Assembly: GCF_000024085.1 (NCBI RefSeq)
Contig: NC_013166.1
Coordinates: forward strand, 806,001-870,000
From: Kangiella koreensis DSM 16069
Lineage (GTDB): Bacteria > Pseudomonadota > Gammaproteobacteria > Enterobacterales > Kangiellaceae
DNA length: 64,000 bases
Direction: 5' to 3'
Shown here: in pieces, positions 1 to 8,861 of the stretch
Layout of the letters: every line of letters begins with the position of its first letter
How positions within the stretch are numbered: the first letter of the stretch is position 1
The notes under the pieces: model-generated
Told to the model about the DNA's origin: nothing
The model's database searches: none
What the model saw: the letters and a program-made list of their open reading frames with translations, nothing else
Program-made: the position numbers and the translations under genes

Positions 1-2
1 TA

Positions 3-359
3 ACAATGTTCGGTCAAAATACCACCGCGTCACGCGAGAAATTTAAGCAAGAGCTAGAAGAAACGCATCAGTTATTTAAAGCTTTTATCCATGAGAATCG
101 TCCAGCTTTGGATTTGAATAAAGTAGCAACTGGTGAACACTGGTATGGTCGACAAGCTTTAGAGCTTGGCTTGGTTGATAAGCTTCAAACCAGCGATGAT
201 GTTATTCTTGATGCCCTCAATACTATGGACGTGTATTCCATTAAATATGATATACGTAAACCATTAACTGAGCGCTTGTCGGTCAACTTATATCAGGCCA
301 TGGATAAGTTTGTTCTACGTTGGATACAACGTTCTTCACAAAGCAATATCTTTAAATAA
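3..359 (+). CDS. sohB: SohB-type S49 protease, C-terminal fragment
   Basis: This reading frame is already open at the left edge and gives the last 118 or so residues of an S49-family inner-membrane serine protease of the SohB type (about 350 residues in E. coli). The visible part carries the conserved tail of the protease domain: a FKQELEETHQLFKAF-like helix, then the segment VATGEHWYGRQALELGLVDK, followed by a basic C-terminal helix ending in RWIQRSSQSN. The Ser/Lys catalytic dyad lies in the missing N-terminal part, so activity cannot be judged here. The methyltransferase gene starts 15 bases after the stop, which suggests co-transcription. SohB is the best match; SppA is less likely because of the tail. 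Confidence 0.85.
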   Translation, partial: TMFGQNTTASREKFKQELEETHQLFKAFIHENRPALDLNKVATGEHWYGRQALELGLVDKLQTSDDVILDALNTMDVYSIKYDIRKPLTERLSVNLYQAMDKFVLRWIQRSSQSNIFK

Positions 360-374
360 AACACTCCTTATTTT

Positions 375-1037
375 ATGGATTTTGAATTCTGGGATAATTG
401 CTGGCAGCGTGAGTCTCAGCCATTTCATCTGGCTGAGGCGCATACATTTCTGGTTAAGTACGTCAATAAACTCTTTAATAAGAGTGAAAAAGTCTTGGTT
501 CCCCTGTCCGGTAAATCTCTTGATTTGCTGTTCCTTGCTGAACAGGGCTATTATCCAGTCGGGGTTGAGTTTAATCCCAAAGCGGTCAATCGTTTTATAC
601 AAGAAAATCAACTGGAGTTTTCCTCACAAACGTTTCCCGTCGCTAATGGAAACGAGTTAATTCGTTATCATAATGACACTATGGAAGTGTGGTTGGCGGA
701 TTTTTTTGAGGTTACCGAAAATCACATTGGGACATTTGAGCAAGTCTATGACCGTGCGGCGTTCATTGCATTACCCGATCAAATGCGAACCTCTTATGCC
801 AAACACTTGAAAAGCTTATTGGCGGACAATGCAACCATCCTTTTGGTGACCATGGATTATCTGCCGGATGAAATGTCTGGGCCTCCTTTTCACATCACTT
901 TGGATGAAATCAAACAACAGTTTCCGGATGGGGAAGTTGAAGAGCTGTGTCGTTGCAGCTTGTTAGACAGTCACCCACGCTGGAAAGAACTCAATCTCAG
1001 TCGTCTGGACGAAGTCCTATACCAAATTACGTTTTAA
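375..1037 (+). CDS. tpm: thiopurine S-methyltransferase family protein
   Basis: The 220-residue protein matches bacterial thiopurine/tellurite methyltransferases (usually about 218 residues). The N-terminus FWDNCWQR and the SAM-binding stretch VLVPLSGKSLDLLFLAEQGY followed by VVGVE-like GVEFN are diagnostic, as is the later DRAAFIALP motif with the nearby LLVTMDY strand. The family transfers methyl groups from S-adenosylmethionine to sulfur, selenium or tellurium compounds in the cytoplasm; the native substrate is not known from sequence. There is no clear ribosome binding site before the ATG, but the start agrees with family length. The gene follows sohB by 15 bases and precedes the peptidase gene by 2 bases, so the three probably share a transcript. 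Confidence 0.9.
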   Translation: MDFEFWDNCWQRESQPFHLAEAHTFLVKYVNKLFNKSEKVLVPLSGKSLDLLFLAEQGYYPVGVEFNPKAVNRFIQENQLEFSSQTFPVANGNELIRYHNDTMEVWLADFFEVTENHIGTFEQVYDRAAFIALPDQMRTSYAKHLKSLLADNATILLVTMDYLPDEMSGPPFHITLDEIKQQFPDGEVEELCRCSLLDSHPRWKELNLSRLDEVLYQITF

Positions 1038-1039
1038 TT

Positions 1040-2929
1040 ATGAATAAACAAATCACTCCTTACGGCCTTTGGTCGTCACCAATTACACCTCAAGTGTTGG
1101 CCAGCAAATCAACTCGCTATGGCCAAATACAATTTATCAATGATGCTATTTATTGGCTGGAATCTCGCCCGCACGAGCAAGGCCGAGGTGTTATTGTGCG
1201 TTCTCAAAATGAAGAGCGAGAGGATATCACACCAGAAGGTTTTAATGTGCGCACTCGTGTACATGAATATGCCGGTGGTGATTTTTGGGGGCGAGGTGAG
1301 TGGTTACTCTTTGCGGATGACACGGATCAGCGGTTATGCCTGCAAAACCTGGTGACCAACAGCGTAGAGTTTATAACACCTGAGCCGCCCGTAAAACGTA
1401 GCCTGCGTTATTGTGACGGTGAGGTTGCGCCCAATATGGCGTACACCGTTTGTGTTCATGAGCGACATGAAGCGGATGAAGTGATTAATGAGTTAATCGT
1501 TATATCGGTTACTGCACCTTACACCAAGCAGGTTATTGCACAGGGATATGATTTTTATTCGAGTCCGCGGATCAGTCCAGATGGCAAACAACTGTGCTGG
1601 ATTAGCTGGAATCATCCAAACATGCCATGGGATGAAACTGAGCTGTGGCTTGCCGATATCTCTGAATCGGGAGTGGTTTCTAACCAGCGTAAAGTGGCTG
1701 GTGGTGACAATGTCTCGGTGTATCATCCTTTCTGGTCAGTTGATAACAAATTGTATTATGTTGCTGATTCCGATGGATGGTGGCACATTTATTCTTTAGA
1801 GCATCCTAGTGAGCCAGTCCATCAACTGCTTGAAATAGAGTTTGGTCTGCCGCAGTGGGTGTTTGGCTGTCGAACGGTGCAGTGGCTAGATGACAAGAAA
1901 TTGATTGCAATCGGTACCAAACAAGGTCAACAGGCGCTGTATCAAATCAACCTTGAAAATGGTGACATTGAGCTGTGTAGTGGCCAGTGGACTGCCTTTA
2001 ATGGACAGATGGTCAGTGATGGTGACGAGTTATACTTTATGGCTGCCAACCCGCAGACTGGAGAAGCTGTATACCAATTCAACTTCCAAAGCCGTAAAGC
2101 TCTCCAATTAACGGAGATCGAAGGTGACCAGCTTGCCGATTACATCTCAGTGCCACGTCATATTGAATTCCCTACGACTGGCGACCAGAAAGCCTTTGGC
2201 TATTTTTATCCGCCTAAGAACCCAGAGTACCAGGGATCGACAAACGAAAAGCCGCCATTAATTGTTATGAGTCATGGCGGGCCAACTGGCATGACCGATA
2301 ACGGTTTAAACCTGACCATTCAATACTGGACCAGCCGTGGGTTTGCAGTTGCTGATGTTAATTATCGTGGCAGTACCGGCTACGGCCGCGCCTATCGAGA
2401 TAGCCTGAAAGGTCAATGGGGCATTCTCGATGTCGATGACTGCATTGCCATGGGGCAGCATCTAGCCCAAGAAGGGGTGATCGATGGTTCAAGAATGGCC
2501 ATAAGAGGCGGTTCTGCGGGCGGTTATACGACTTTATGTGCGCTAACCTTCCATGATGTATTTAAGGTCGGTATGAGCCGCTATGGCGTTGCAGAGCTGG
2601 TTTCATTATCTCAGGACAGTCATAAGTTTGAAATTCGTTATCTGGATTCAGTCGTCGGGCCTTATCCAGAGTGCGCTGAACTGTATCACCAACGTTCTCC
2701 AGTTAACCATACAGAATTACTTTCCTGCCCAATTCTGATCCTGCAGGGGCTGGAAGATAAAGTAGTTCCGCCCAATCAGGCCGAAGCCATGGTTAAGGCA
2801 CTTAAAGAAAAAGGTCTGCCCTATGAATACATAACCTTTGAGGGTGAAGGGCATGGTTTCAGAAAACCCGAAACCATCATTAAAGCCTTCACCGCAGAGT
2901 TAGCGTTTTATCGGAAGTATTTGTTATAG
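1040..2929 (+). CDS. S9 family prolyl oligopeptidase-like serine peptidase
   Basis: This 629-residue protein has an N-terminal beta-propeller-like half (SPDGKQLCWISW-type repeats) and a C-terminal alpha/beta-hydrolase domain of the S9 family. The nucleophile is Ser492 in the motif GGSAGGYT; the acid is probably Asp573 in LEDKVVPP and the base His605 in GEGHGF. These are the three positions expected of dipeptidyl/acylaminoacyl peptidases of the S9C type. The frame is open upstream to 947, but the ATG at 1040, two bases after the tpm stop, is the sensible start because the upstream extension only reads tpm in another frame. No signal peptide is visible, so it is probably cytoplasmic and trims oligopeptides. 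The convergent lipoprotein gene ends only 8 bases away. Confidence 0.9.
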   Translation: MNKQITPYGLWSSPITPQVLASKSTRYGQIQFINDAIYWLESRPHEQGRGVIVRSQNEEREDITPEGFNVRTRVHEYAGGDFWGRGEWLLFADDTDQRLCLQNLVTNSVEFITPEPPVKRSLRYCDGEVAPNMAYTVCVHERHEADEVINELIVISVTAPYTKQVIAQGYDFYSSPRISPDGKQLCWISWNHPNMPWDETELWLADISESGVVSNQRKVAGGDNVSVYHPFWSVDNKLYYVADSDGWWHIYSLEHPSEPVHQLLEIEFGLPQWVFGCRTVQWLDDKKLIAIGTKQGQQALYQINLENGDIELCSGQWTAFNGQMVSDGDELYFMAANPQTGEAVYQFNFQSRKALQLTEIEGDQLADYISVPRHIEFPTTGDQKAFGYFYPPKNPEYQGSTNEKPPLIVMSHGGPTGMTDNGLNLTIQYWTSRGFAVADVNYRGSTGYGRAYRDSLKGQWGILDVDDCIAMGQHLAQEGVIDGSRMAIRGGSAGGYTTLCALTFHDVFKVGMSRYGVAELVSLSQDSHKFEIRYLDSVVGPYPECAELYHQRSPVNHTELLSCPILILQGLEDKVVPPNQAEAMVKALKEKGLPYEYITFEGEGHGFRKPETIIKAFTAELAFYRKYLL

Positions 2930-2937
2930 AGAGAAAG

Positions 2938-3489
2938 CTACTTTTTTCTAGCTGCTTCCAGGTCAAACTCATGGTCATCAAGCAATGTAAAGAATCCGTC
3001 TTCTGGAGCTAACAATAGATCAACGCTTAATAACACCTGTTTAGGGGCCTGGTCGGTAAACTTGAAGGTAACAGTAACTTTGAACTTCCCTTCGCGATTC
3101 TTATTGTTGATTAAAGGGTGCTGTTGAAGTTTTTTAAACTTGGCGCGCCCGTCAGAATCTAACTGATAGACACTGGAATGCTCGAAGCTATCGTCAGAGA
3201 ACCAGTGTTCAATCATTCTAACATCTTCCTCAATCAGCTCTAAAGAAAAGCTTTCATCAAGAACACCGTCTGATCCTTGGTATTGATAGCGGAGCACATT
3301 TTCTTTTAAGACATTATGCTGTGTATTGCTTCGGACTTTGACTCGAACTTCTTCAGCAGTTACTTCAGTGAAACTATTTTCATCAAACCCAGACATCTTC
3401 ATCATGGTGGACAATGGGATACTAGAACAGCCCTGGAGTACCAAGATGAAAATAATAGCTTGTAAACTGATAGTGGTTACTTTCTTCAT
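2938..3489 (-). CDS. predicted lipoprotein of unknown function
   Basis: The 183-residue product begins with a short basic stretch, a hydrophobic core and a lipobox-like LQGC with Cys21, so it is a likely lipid-anchored envelope protein. The mature part is mostly polar, with an acidic N-terminal half and a beta-rich C-terminal half (KFKVTVTFKFTDQAPKQVLLSVDLLL). I do not recognise a family. The gene lies downstream of the symporter gene on the same strand but is separated from it by a strong hairpin terminator, so it probably has its own promoter in the 3490-3525 gap. It converges with the peptidase gene. Function cannot be inferred. Confidence 0.75.
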   Translation of the reverse strand: MKKVTTISLQAIIFILVLQGCSSIPLSTMMKMSGFDENSFTEVTAEEVRVKVRSNTQHNVLKENVLRYQYQGSDGVLDESFSLELIEEDVRMIEHWFSDDSFEHSSVYQLDSDGRAKFKKLQQHPLINNKNREGKFKVTVTFKFTDQAPKQVLLSVDLLLAPEDGFFTLLDDHEFDLEAARKK

Positions 3490-3525
3490 TATTATTCCTT
3501 TTCATTACTTGTGAAGTTTTTGTCT

Positions 3526-3554
3526 AAAAAAAGAGGCAGCATAGGCCGCCTCTT
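3526..3554 (-). terminator. rho-independent terminator of the DAACS symporter gene
   Basis: On the minus strand a stem formed by 3554-3548 and 3537-3531 (AAGAGGC with GCCTCTT) is followed by a run of seven T residues (3532-3526). It lies 18 bases beyond the symporter stop codon. Confidence 0.85.
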
Positions 3555-3572
3555 AATACTCTGTATTATGAG

Positions 3573-4883
3573 TTAATCATCAAACTCAGTGTGAATTTTG
3601 GGATGGTTATATACGTCCTTATCTAGCTCATTCTCGCTTTTGGCGACAATAACACTGACGGCGGCATCACCGGTAATGTTGACTGCAGTTCTCGTCATAT
3701 CCAGTAATCGGTCAATACCTAGAATCATACCAATCGCTTCCACCGGTAGGTTTACCTGAGTCAATACGCCGGCTAATAGAATTAAGCCAACGCTAGGCAC
3801 ACCAGCTGTACCAATTGAGGCGAGTGTGGCGGTTAGTACCACAGTCAATAATTGCGCCATACTCAAATCAACGCTGTAGGCCTGGGCAATAAACAGAGTT
3901 GCGATACCCTGCATAATAGCGGTGCCATCCATATTGATGGTCGCACCAAGCGGTAGCGTAAAGGAGTAGGTGTTGCGATGAACCCCCAGATTTTTTTCAA
4001 CACAACGCATGGTCACAGGTAGAGTTGCATTACTACTGGAAGTACCAAAGGCGGTTAGCATCGCCGGCCACATACCTTTGAAAAAGTTAATTGGGTTGAG
4101 GCGGGCGAGAAAAGTAATAAGAGCGCCGTATGTGATTAGGGCGTGAAGAATTAGCGCTACTATGACCAATAAGAAGTATGAGCCCAGTGACCCCGCCAAG
4201 TCCGAGAATGGAAACTCAGCAAAGGTTTTAGCAATCAGGAAGAAAACGCCATAAGGGGCAAAGCGCATGATGATATTAACCAATTCCATCACCACTTTAT
4301 TGACATCGTTAAACCAGTTGCCGATTCGTTTGCCTTTTTCGCCGGCCATAGTAATGGCCAAACCAATTAAGATCGCAAACACGATGATTTGCAGCATATT
4401 GGCCGCAACCATGGCCTCAAAAGGGTTGGTTGGAATAATATCAATTAAGACTTTAGTTAATGGAGGCTTATCGCTGGCATCGAAGGTTGCTTCACCAACA
4501 GGCATGCCAACACCAGGCTTGAAGATAGACGCTAAAGTCAAAGCGCCAGTTAGCGCGATGGCTGTGGTTAATAAATAAAGACCTATAGACTTCAAACTAA
4601 GTTTTCCCAGTTTAGAAGGGTCGGCCAATGAACTGACACCGCAAACCAATGACACCAAGACCAATGGCACCATCAGCATTTTGAGTGCATTGATAAACCA
4701 GCTGCCGCCAACATCAAAGATGCCATTTACAAAGTAAGTGTAAGCCCAGCTATCGTCTTGAATCGCTGAACAAGCTTCTTTAGTGATTCCTTTTGCGCAT
4801 TGATAGTCGCCAAACTGCAGGAAGAGTACGCCAACCAGCGCACCAGCAACCATAAAGATAAGGATTTTTAAACTTAGATTCAT
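3573..4883 (-). CDS. dicarboxylate/amino acid:cation symporter (DAACS family)
   Basis: The 436-residue membrane protein has the hallmarks of the GltP/DctA symporter family: the serine-rich hairpin FGTSSSNATLPVT, the NMDGTA motif in transmembrane segment 7, and the segment DRLLDMTRTAVNITGDAA in segment 8 that contacts substrate and cation. It should import glutamate/aspartate or C4-dicarboxylates with Na+ or H+. An unusual feature is a cysteine-containing insert near residues 25-50 (YQCAKGITKEACSA), which would lie outside the membrane after the first helix and could form a disulfide. It is divergent from the blaI-type operon and ends in a hairpin terminator. Substrate specificity between glutamate and dicarboxylate cannot be settled from sequence alone. 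Confidence 0.93.
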   Translation of the reverse strand: MNLSLKILIFMVAGALVGVLFLQFGDYQCAKGITKEACSAIQDDSWAYTYFVNGIFDVGGSWFINALKMLMVPLVLVSLVCGVSSLADPSKLGKLSLKSIGLYLLTTAIALTGALTLASIFKPGVGMPVGEATFDASDKPPLTKVLIDIIPTNPFEAMVAANMLQIIVFAILIGLAITMAGEKGKRIGNWFNDVNKVVMELVNIIMRFAPYGVFFLIAKTFAEFPFSDLAGSLGSYFLLVIVALILHALITYGALITFLARLNPINFFKGMWPAMLTAFGTSSSNATLPVTMRCVEKNLGVHRNTYSFTLPLGATINMDGTAIMQGIATLFIAQAYSVDLSMAQLLTVVLTATLASIGTAGVPSVGLILLAGVLTQVNLPVEAIGMILGIDRLLDMTRTAVNITGDAAVSVIVAKSENELDKDVYNHPKIHTEFDD

Positions 4884-4964
4884 ATTATTAGCCCCATTTT
4901 GAATAGATGAACTCTAAGCGATTGGCCGGAAAACTGCAAATATGCTGTGTTTGTAAATTTAGGG

Positions 4965-5017
4965 TTGACGACATTCGATTACAAGTGTAATCTTTGCTGT
5001 AGATTACATGTGTAATC
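4965..5017 (+). promoter_or_regulatory. promoter and twin BlaI-type operators of the blaI-blaR1 operon
   Basis: A TTGACG -35 hexamer (4965-4970) and a TAATCT -10 hexamer (4988-4993) are 17 bases apart. Two 16-bp perfect or near-perfect dyads, GATTACAAGTGTAATC (4977-4992) and GATTACATGTGTAATC (5002-5017), overlap the spacer/-10 and the transcribed leader. Both contain the TACA-N2-TGTA core known from BlaI/MecI operators, and their centres are 25 bases apart. Autorepression by the downstream repressor is the natural reading. Confidence 0.85.
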
Positions 5018-5036
5018 ATAAACGATACAAACTGAT

Positions 5037-5426
5037 ATGAGTCAAAGTATGTCAATCAGAGTGAGTGAAGCAGAAAAGAATGTAATGGATATTCTGTGGC
5101 AGGAATCTCCGTTAACCAGTACTGAGGTCGTGGAGCGACTCCAAACTCAGGACTGGAGTGAAAAGACTGTTAAAACCTTTCTTAATCGTCTGGTTAAGAA
5201 GAGGGTTGTGACTTTCCAGAAAGAGGGACGTCGTTATTTGTACTCTCCCGCCATAGAGCGAGATGAGTTCCTGGCAGACGAAAGCGAGAGCTTTCTGGAT
5301 AAAGTGTTTAAGGGCAATATGAAAGAATTGCTTGCTACTTTCGTTGATAATAAACAGTTATCGAAAGATGAGTTAGATTATTTAAAGGGATTGCTTAGCG
5401 ACAAGGAGAGTGGAAATGTTAAGTGA
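5037..5426 (+). CDS. BlaI/MecI/CopY family transcriptional repressor
   Basis: The 129-residue protein is a typical winged-helix repressor of this family: residues about 8-75 hold the wHTH (AEKNVMDILWQESPLTSTEVVERL, then WSEKTVKTFLNRLVKKRVV), and the C-terminal helical part supplies the dimer interface. The family binds TACA/TGTA palindromes as dimers and is inactivated when a cognate BlaR1-type protease is triggered. Two such palindromes sit directly upstream, so autoregulation is likely. The gene overlaps the M56 sensor gene by 11 bases. No beta-lactamase or copper gene is adjacent, so the wider regulon is unknown. The start ATG has a poor ribosome binding site, but an internal alternative ATG at codon 4 would shorten it only slightly. 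Confidence 0.9.
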   Translation: MSQSMSIRVSEAEKNVMDILWQESPLTSTEVVERLQTQDWSEKTVKTFLNRLVKKRVVTFQKEGRRYLYSPAIERDEFLADESESFLDKVFKGNMKELLATFVDNKQLSKDELDYLKGLLSDKESGNVK

Positions 5427-7431
5427 TCTTAAAATGAACGGCTGGCTGGATGCTTTCTGGCATTTTAATCTTGATTTAAGTGTTATTGTTCTGACTGTTC
5501 TTATTGTTCGATTCTTTATTCGAAAAACCACTAAAAGTTATAACTCTTACCTACTTTGGCTAGCCATCCCACTTGGCTTCGTGGTCGCAAAAATTATTGC
5601 TTCCATTGATTTTAGCAGTGCGAATTCTGAATACATTGGGCAAGCGGTATCTGTGATGCTTGCAAAGCCAGTTGAGACGTTACAGAACTATTGGTGGCTA
5701 GGGACTTTATGGCTATCAGGTACAACATTATTGTTATTGAGGCTGATCATTCAGCACATTGAACTAAGAAAAGATTTAAAGAAAATTGAAAGGCCAATTA
5801 GTGAATTGCCGGGCTTTAATTTAATAACAAAGAGTCGATACCGCGTGATTGCCGTTGCTCATAAAGAGATGTCGCCGGCAGTCTATGGTTTTATCACCCC
5901 CACAATATATTTCCCGATTCATGTTGCACAGAAGCTTTCCGTGCAGCAAATTCAGCTCATTATTGAGCATGAAGAGCAGCATATTAAGCAGAAGCATTTA
6001 TGGCTAAACCTGCTGTGGGATGTGTTGGTCTGCATTGGCTGGTTTAATCCGCTTATTTATATTGCTCGTAAAAATTTCAGGCATGATCAGGAGTTATTTT
6101 GTGACTATCTGGTGCTTAACAAAGGCAATCCGTCACGAACCAAAGATTATGGTCATGCGCTACTATCCACAGTTTCTGCCACTCACTCTGTAAGTCTACT
6201 TTGCTCATGGAAGGTTTTTAACCAACTTGAGGAAAGAATTATGAATATCACAGATCCGTTAAACAAAACCGGCAAGGTTATCATGACATTAGGCGCAGCC
6301 TTTGTCCTGAGCTGTTGTGCCGTCTATGCAGCCAATAAGGAGCCAAAAGAGGAGCGTATTGTAACCACTGAAAACATATCAATTGATGATGAAGGTAATA
6401 AGAAAGTTGTCGTTGAGTTTAGCGAGGGAGATGGTGTCACCTATATCCAGGAAAACGATCAATATTACATCCTTGAAGGTGGTGATAAACGTTCAATGAC
6501 CGTTGCGGAACGCAAAGATTTTGAGAAAAAGCATGAAGAAGCTCAAAAGCACTTGCATATGACAGAGCAAGAGTTAGTACTGGTCGAAAAAGAGTTGGAA
6601 AATGCTCATCGCGTATTAGTACTTCATGAAAATGAACTCCAAGATGTTGAGATTGAAATAGAAAATGCCCATAAAGCTCTAGCCGAAGCTCAGCGTGAAA
6701 TTGAGATAGATTATCAACAAGGAAACATCTCTAAAGAAGAAATGGAACAAGCTAGAGAAGCCATCCTGAAAGCCAAAGAAGAAATGTCTAGCGGCAAGAT
6801 GAGAAATCGCATCCATGTTGATATGGAACGAGCTAGAGCAGATATGGAAAAAGCTCGTGCCGATATTGAAAATCAGCGTCGTGAAATTATCATTAAGCGC
6901 GAATCAGGCGACAGCACCAGTGGTTCCCATAGAGTACTCATGATTGACGATGAAGAAATCATTAATGGTGAGAATAAACGAACCCGTGTAATTAAATGGG
7001 AAGAAGATAATGGAAAAGTTTATTCTGTTGAAAATGGCAAGTATATGATTCTTGAAAATGGAACGAAACGCGAAATGACAGAAGAAGAAAAAGCTCTATT
7101 CGAAACGAAAATTCGCATGATTCCTAAGCCAGATATGCCTAGAATTCCGCCGCAACCTAAACAACCTGAATCTGTTAACGAAGTAGGTTTTACAAAAGCA
7201 CCTAAGCCTCCACAATATCCTAAGGCTGCAGCGGAGAAAGGTATTGAAGGACATGTGATTTTTAACTTTGATGTCGACCATAATGGAAAGCCTTTAAACA
7301 TTAAGGTTAGTGAATCGGTACCAGAGGGTGTTTTTGATGAAGTTGCTTTGAATGCATTCAAGGAGTGGGAGTTTGCACATAATAAGCAAACACAAAACCT
7401 AAAATACAAACTGGACTTCAAACTTCAATAG
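5416..7431 (+). CDS. BlaR1-type M56 peptidase sensor with coiled coil and C-terminal TonB domain
   Basis: The 671-residue protein has membrane helices near residues 17-35, 45-62 and 92-112, then an M56 zinc-protease domain with the HExxH motif HEEQH at 185-189. A further membrane segment follows near 285-305, which ends in a Cys-Cys-Ala stretch. A long charged alpha-helical region (about 365-500) has strong heptad character, with repeated ENAHRVL/ENAHKAL units. The last 90 residues are a TonB C-terminal fold (PPQYPKAAAEKGIEGHVIFNF, then ALNAFKEWEF). I chose the ATG at 5416 because AAGGAG lies 8 bases upstream; a GTG two codons earlier is too close to it. The repressor gene overlaps by 11 bases. 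By family analogy, a periplasmic signal would activate the protease and inactivate the BlaI-type repressor. The periplasmic TonB-like end replaces the penicillin-binding sensor of true BlaR1. Confidence 0.87.
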   Translation: MLSDLKMNGWLDAFWHFNLDLSVIVLTVLIVRFFIRKTTKSYNSYLLWLAIPLGFVVAKIIASIDFSSANSEYIGQAVSVMLAKPVETLQNYWWLGTLWLSGTTLLLLRLIIQHIELRKDLKKIERPISELPGFNLITKSRYRVIAVAHKEMSPAVYGFITPTIYFPIHVAQKLSVQQIQLIIEHEEQHIKQKHLWLNLLWDVLVCIGWFNPLIYIARKNFRHDQELFCDYLVLNKGNPSRTKDYGHALLSTVSATHSVSLLCSWKVFNQLEERIMNITDPLNKTGKVIMTLGAAFVLSCCAVYAANKEPKEERIVTTENISIDDEGNKKVVVEFSEGDGVTYIQENDQYYILEGGDKRSMTVAERKDFEKKHEEAQKHLHMTEQELVLVEKELENAHRVLVLHENELQDVEIEIENAHKALAEAQREIEIDYQQGNISKEEMEQAREAILKAKEEMSSGKMRNRIHVDMERARADMEKARADIENQRREIIIKRESGDSTSGSHRVLMIDDEEIINGENKRTRVIKWEEDNGKVYSVENGKYMILENGTKREMTEEEKALFETKIRMIPKPDMPRIPPQPKQPESVNEVGFTKAPKPPQYPKAAAEKGIEGHVIFNFDVDHNGKPLNIKVSESVPEGVFDEVALNAFKEWEFAHNKQTQNLKYKLDFKLQ

Positions 7432-7448
7432 TTTGTTTTTCGAGCAAT

Positions 7449-7480
7449 AAAAAAAAGCCCGCATCTGCGGGCTTTTTTTA
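7449..7480. terminator. bidirectional terminator between blaR1-like gene and astB
   Basis: A perfect 12-bp stem AAAAAAGCCCGC/GCGGGCTTTTTT with an ATCT loop (7451-7478) lies between the converging genes and has an A-tract on one side and a T-tract on the other. Confidence 0.92.
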
Positions 7481-7490
7481 CTCATATATT

Positions 7491-8861
7491 TTAAACCATC
7501 TGGAAAGGATACACAGAACCAAGGTTTAAAATATGGGTTAGTTCATCCAGAGCCAAACGCGATTCATTTAACAGACTTGGATCGGCTAAGTCATCCTCGG
7601 TTAAAGTGTCACGATAGTGTTTCTCAACCCACGCATTCAGCGTCGCGAACAGATCATCATTCATAATGACATTCTGATTCATGGCGCTAACTTCAGTTTC
7701 GTTCAAAACGATGCGCTGACGGAGACAGGCTGGACCGCCGCCATTTTGCATGGATTGTTTCACATCAAAGATTTTAACTTCGGTAATCGGCGTATCCTGA
7801 TCGACTAACCAATCCAGGTATTCTTTTACTGCTGGGACCGACTCACATTCGCCTGGTGCGATGATCGCCATCTTGCCATCAGGTAAAGTCACTAGCTGGC
7901 TGTTGAACAGATATGACTTAACAGCATCTTCAACTGACACATCATTGTTACCCACTTCAACCACATGGAACTCTTCACCATCAAAAGCACGCTCCAGATC
8001 AGTGTAAACCTGCATTTGATTCAGGAATGCCTTTTGGTGTGCAAATAGCACATTGCCATTACCTACAGAAATAACGTCATTGTGGAAAACACCTTTATCA
8101 ATCACATGCGGGTTCTGTTGAGCGAATACCACATTATCGCTATCAAGCATGTGTAAACGTGCAACAGCTTGTGACGCTTCATAGGTTTGTCGTGCCGGGA
8201 ACTTGTGAGGTGCTGGCTTGCTGTCATCAAATGCATATTTACCATAAACAAAGAAGTGTAAGCCTTTTTTGCCATAACCCTTATCGCTGTTCACATCGAC
8301 AAAGCGTGTGTGGTTAGCCGCGCCTTCATCACCAAAATGATCGCCCATGGGTAGAGCAGGGTGATGAGCAAAATGATTCTCATCTTTGAACATGGCCTGC
8401 AAAATACGGCCAGTGGTATTGTGCTCAATTGAGCGGTGGAATTTATTGGCCAGGTTAGCTGGAGTGAAATGAACCTTTTCATCGGCGGTATCGCTGGATG
8501 GCGCCATGGTGCAGGCATTAGCGGTCCACATACTTGAAGCCGAGCTACAGGCTGCCAGCACTTTAGGAGCCTGCTTGGCGGCTTTAATGATGACTTGAGC
8601 ATCAGAGCCAGTAAAACCTAAACGACGCAATGTCGCGACGTCTGGGCGCTCCATCGGCGCGATAACACCTTGTTTTAGACCTAAGTCATGCAGCGCCTTC
8701 ATTTTCTGCAAACCTTGCTTGGCCGCTTCTTTCGGTTTTGCAATTGAATTAGCATTCGAAGTTGACGCAACATTACCTAATGACAGGCCTGCATAGTTAT
8801 GAGTTGGGCCAACCAGCCCATCAAAATTAAACTCGTATGCCATATTTTTATTGGTGCTCAT
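7491..8861 (-). CDS. astB: N-succinylarginine dihydrolase
   Basis: AstB hydrolyses N2-succinylarginine to succinylornithine, CO2 and ammonia, the second step of the arginine succinyltransferase pathway. The 456-residue product is slightly longer than the E. coli enzyme (447). It has the family N-terminus [20 protein letters not shown], the [10 protein letters not shown] segment, and the C-terminal [11 protein letters not shown], whose cysteine is the nucleophile in this amidinotransferase-fold family. Its start codon shares one base with the astD stop (TAATG), showing translational coupling. The last genes before it are astA and astD, and a bidirectional terminator closes the operon. The first six residues before MAYEFNFDG may be an extension; an in-frame ATG at codon 7 is an alternative start. 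Confidence 0.95.
   Translation of the reverse strand: MSTNKNMAYEFNFDGLVGPTHNYAGLSLGNVASTSNANSIAKPKEAAKQGLQKMKALHDLGLKQGVIAPMERPDVATLRRLGFTGSDAQVIIKAAKQAPKVLAACSSASSMWTANACTMAPSSDTADEKVHFTPANLANKFHRSIEHNTTGRILQAMFKDENHFAHHPALPMGDHFGDEGAANHTRFVDVNSDKGYGKKGLHFFVYGKYAFDDSKPAPHKFPARQTYEASQAVARLHMLDSDNVVFAQQNPHVIDKGVFHNDVISVGNGNVLFAHQKAFLNQMQVYTDLERAFDGEEFHVVEVGNNDVSVEDAVKSYLFNSQLVTLPDGKMAIIAPGECESVPAVKEYLDWLVDQDTPITEVKIFDVKQSMQNGGGPACLRQRIVLNETEVSAMNQNVIMNDDLFATLNAWVEKHYRDTLTEDDLADPSLLNESRLALDELTHILNLGSVYPFQMV

Noticed and set aside
947..1039. N-terminal extension of the S9 peptidase overlapping tpm
   Set aside because: It only reads the tpm coding region in another frame; ATG 1040 immediately after tpm is the natural start.
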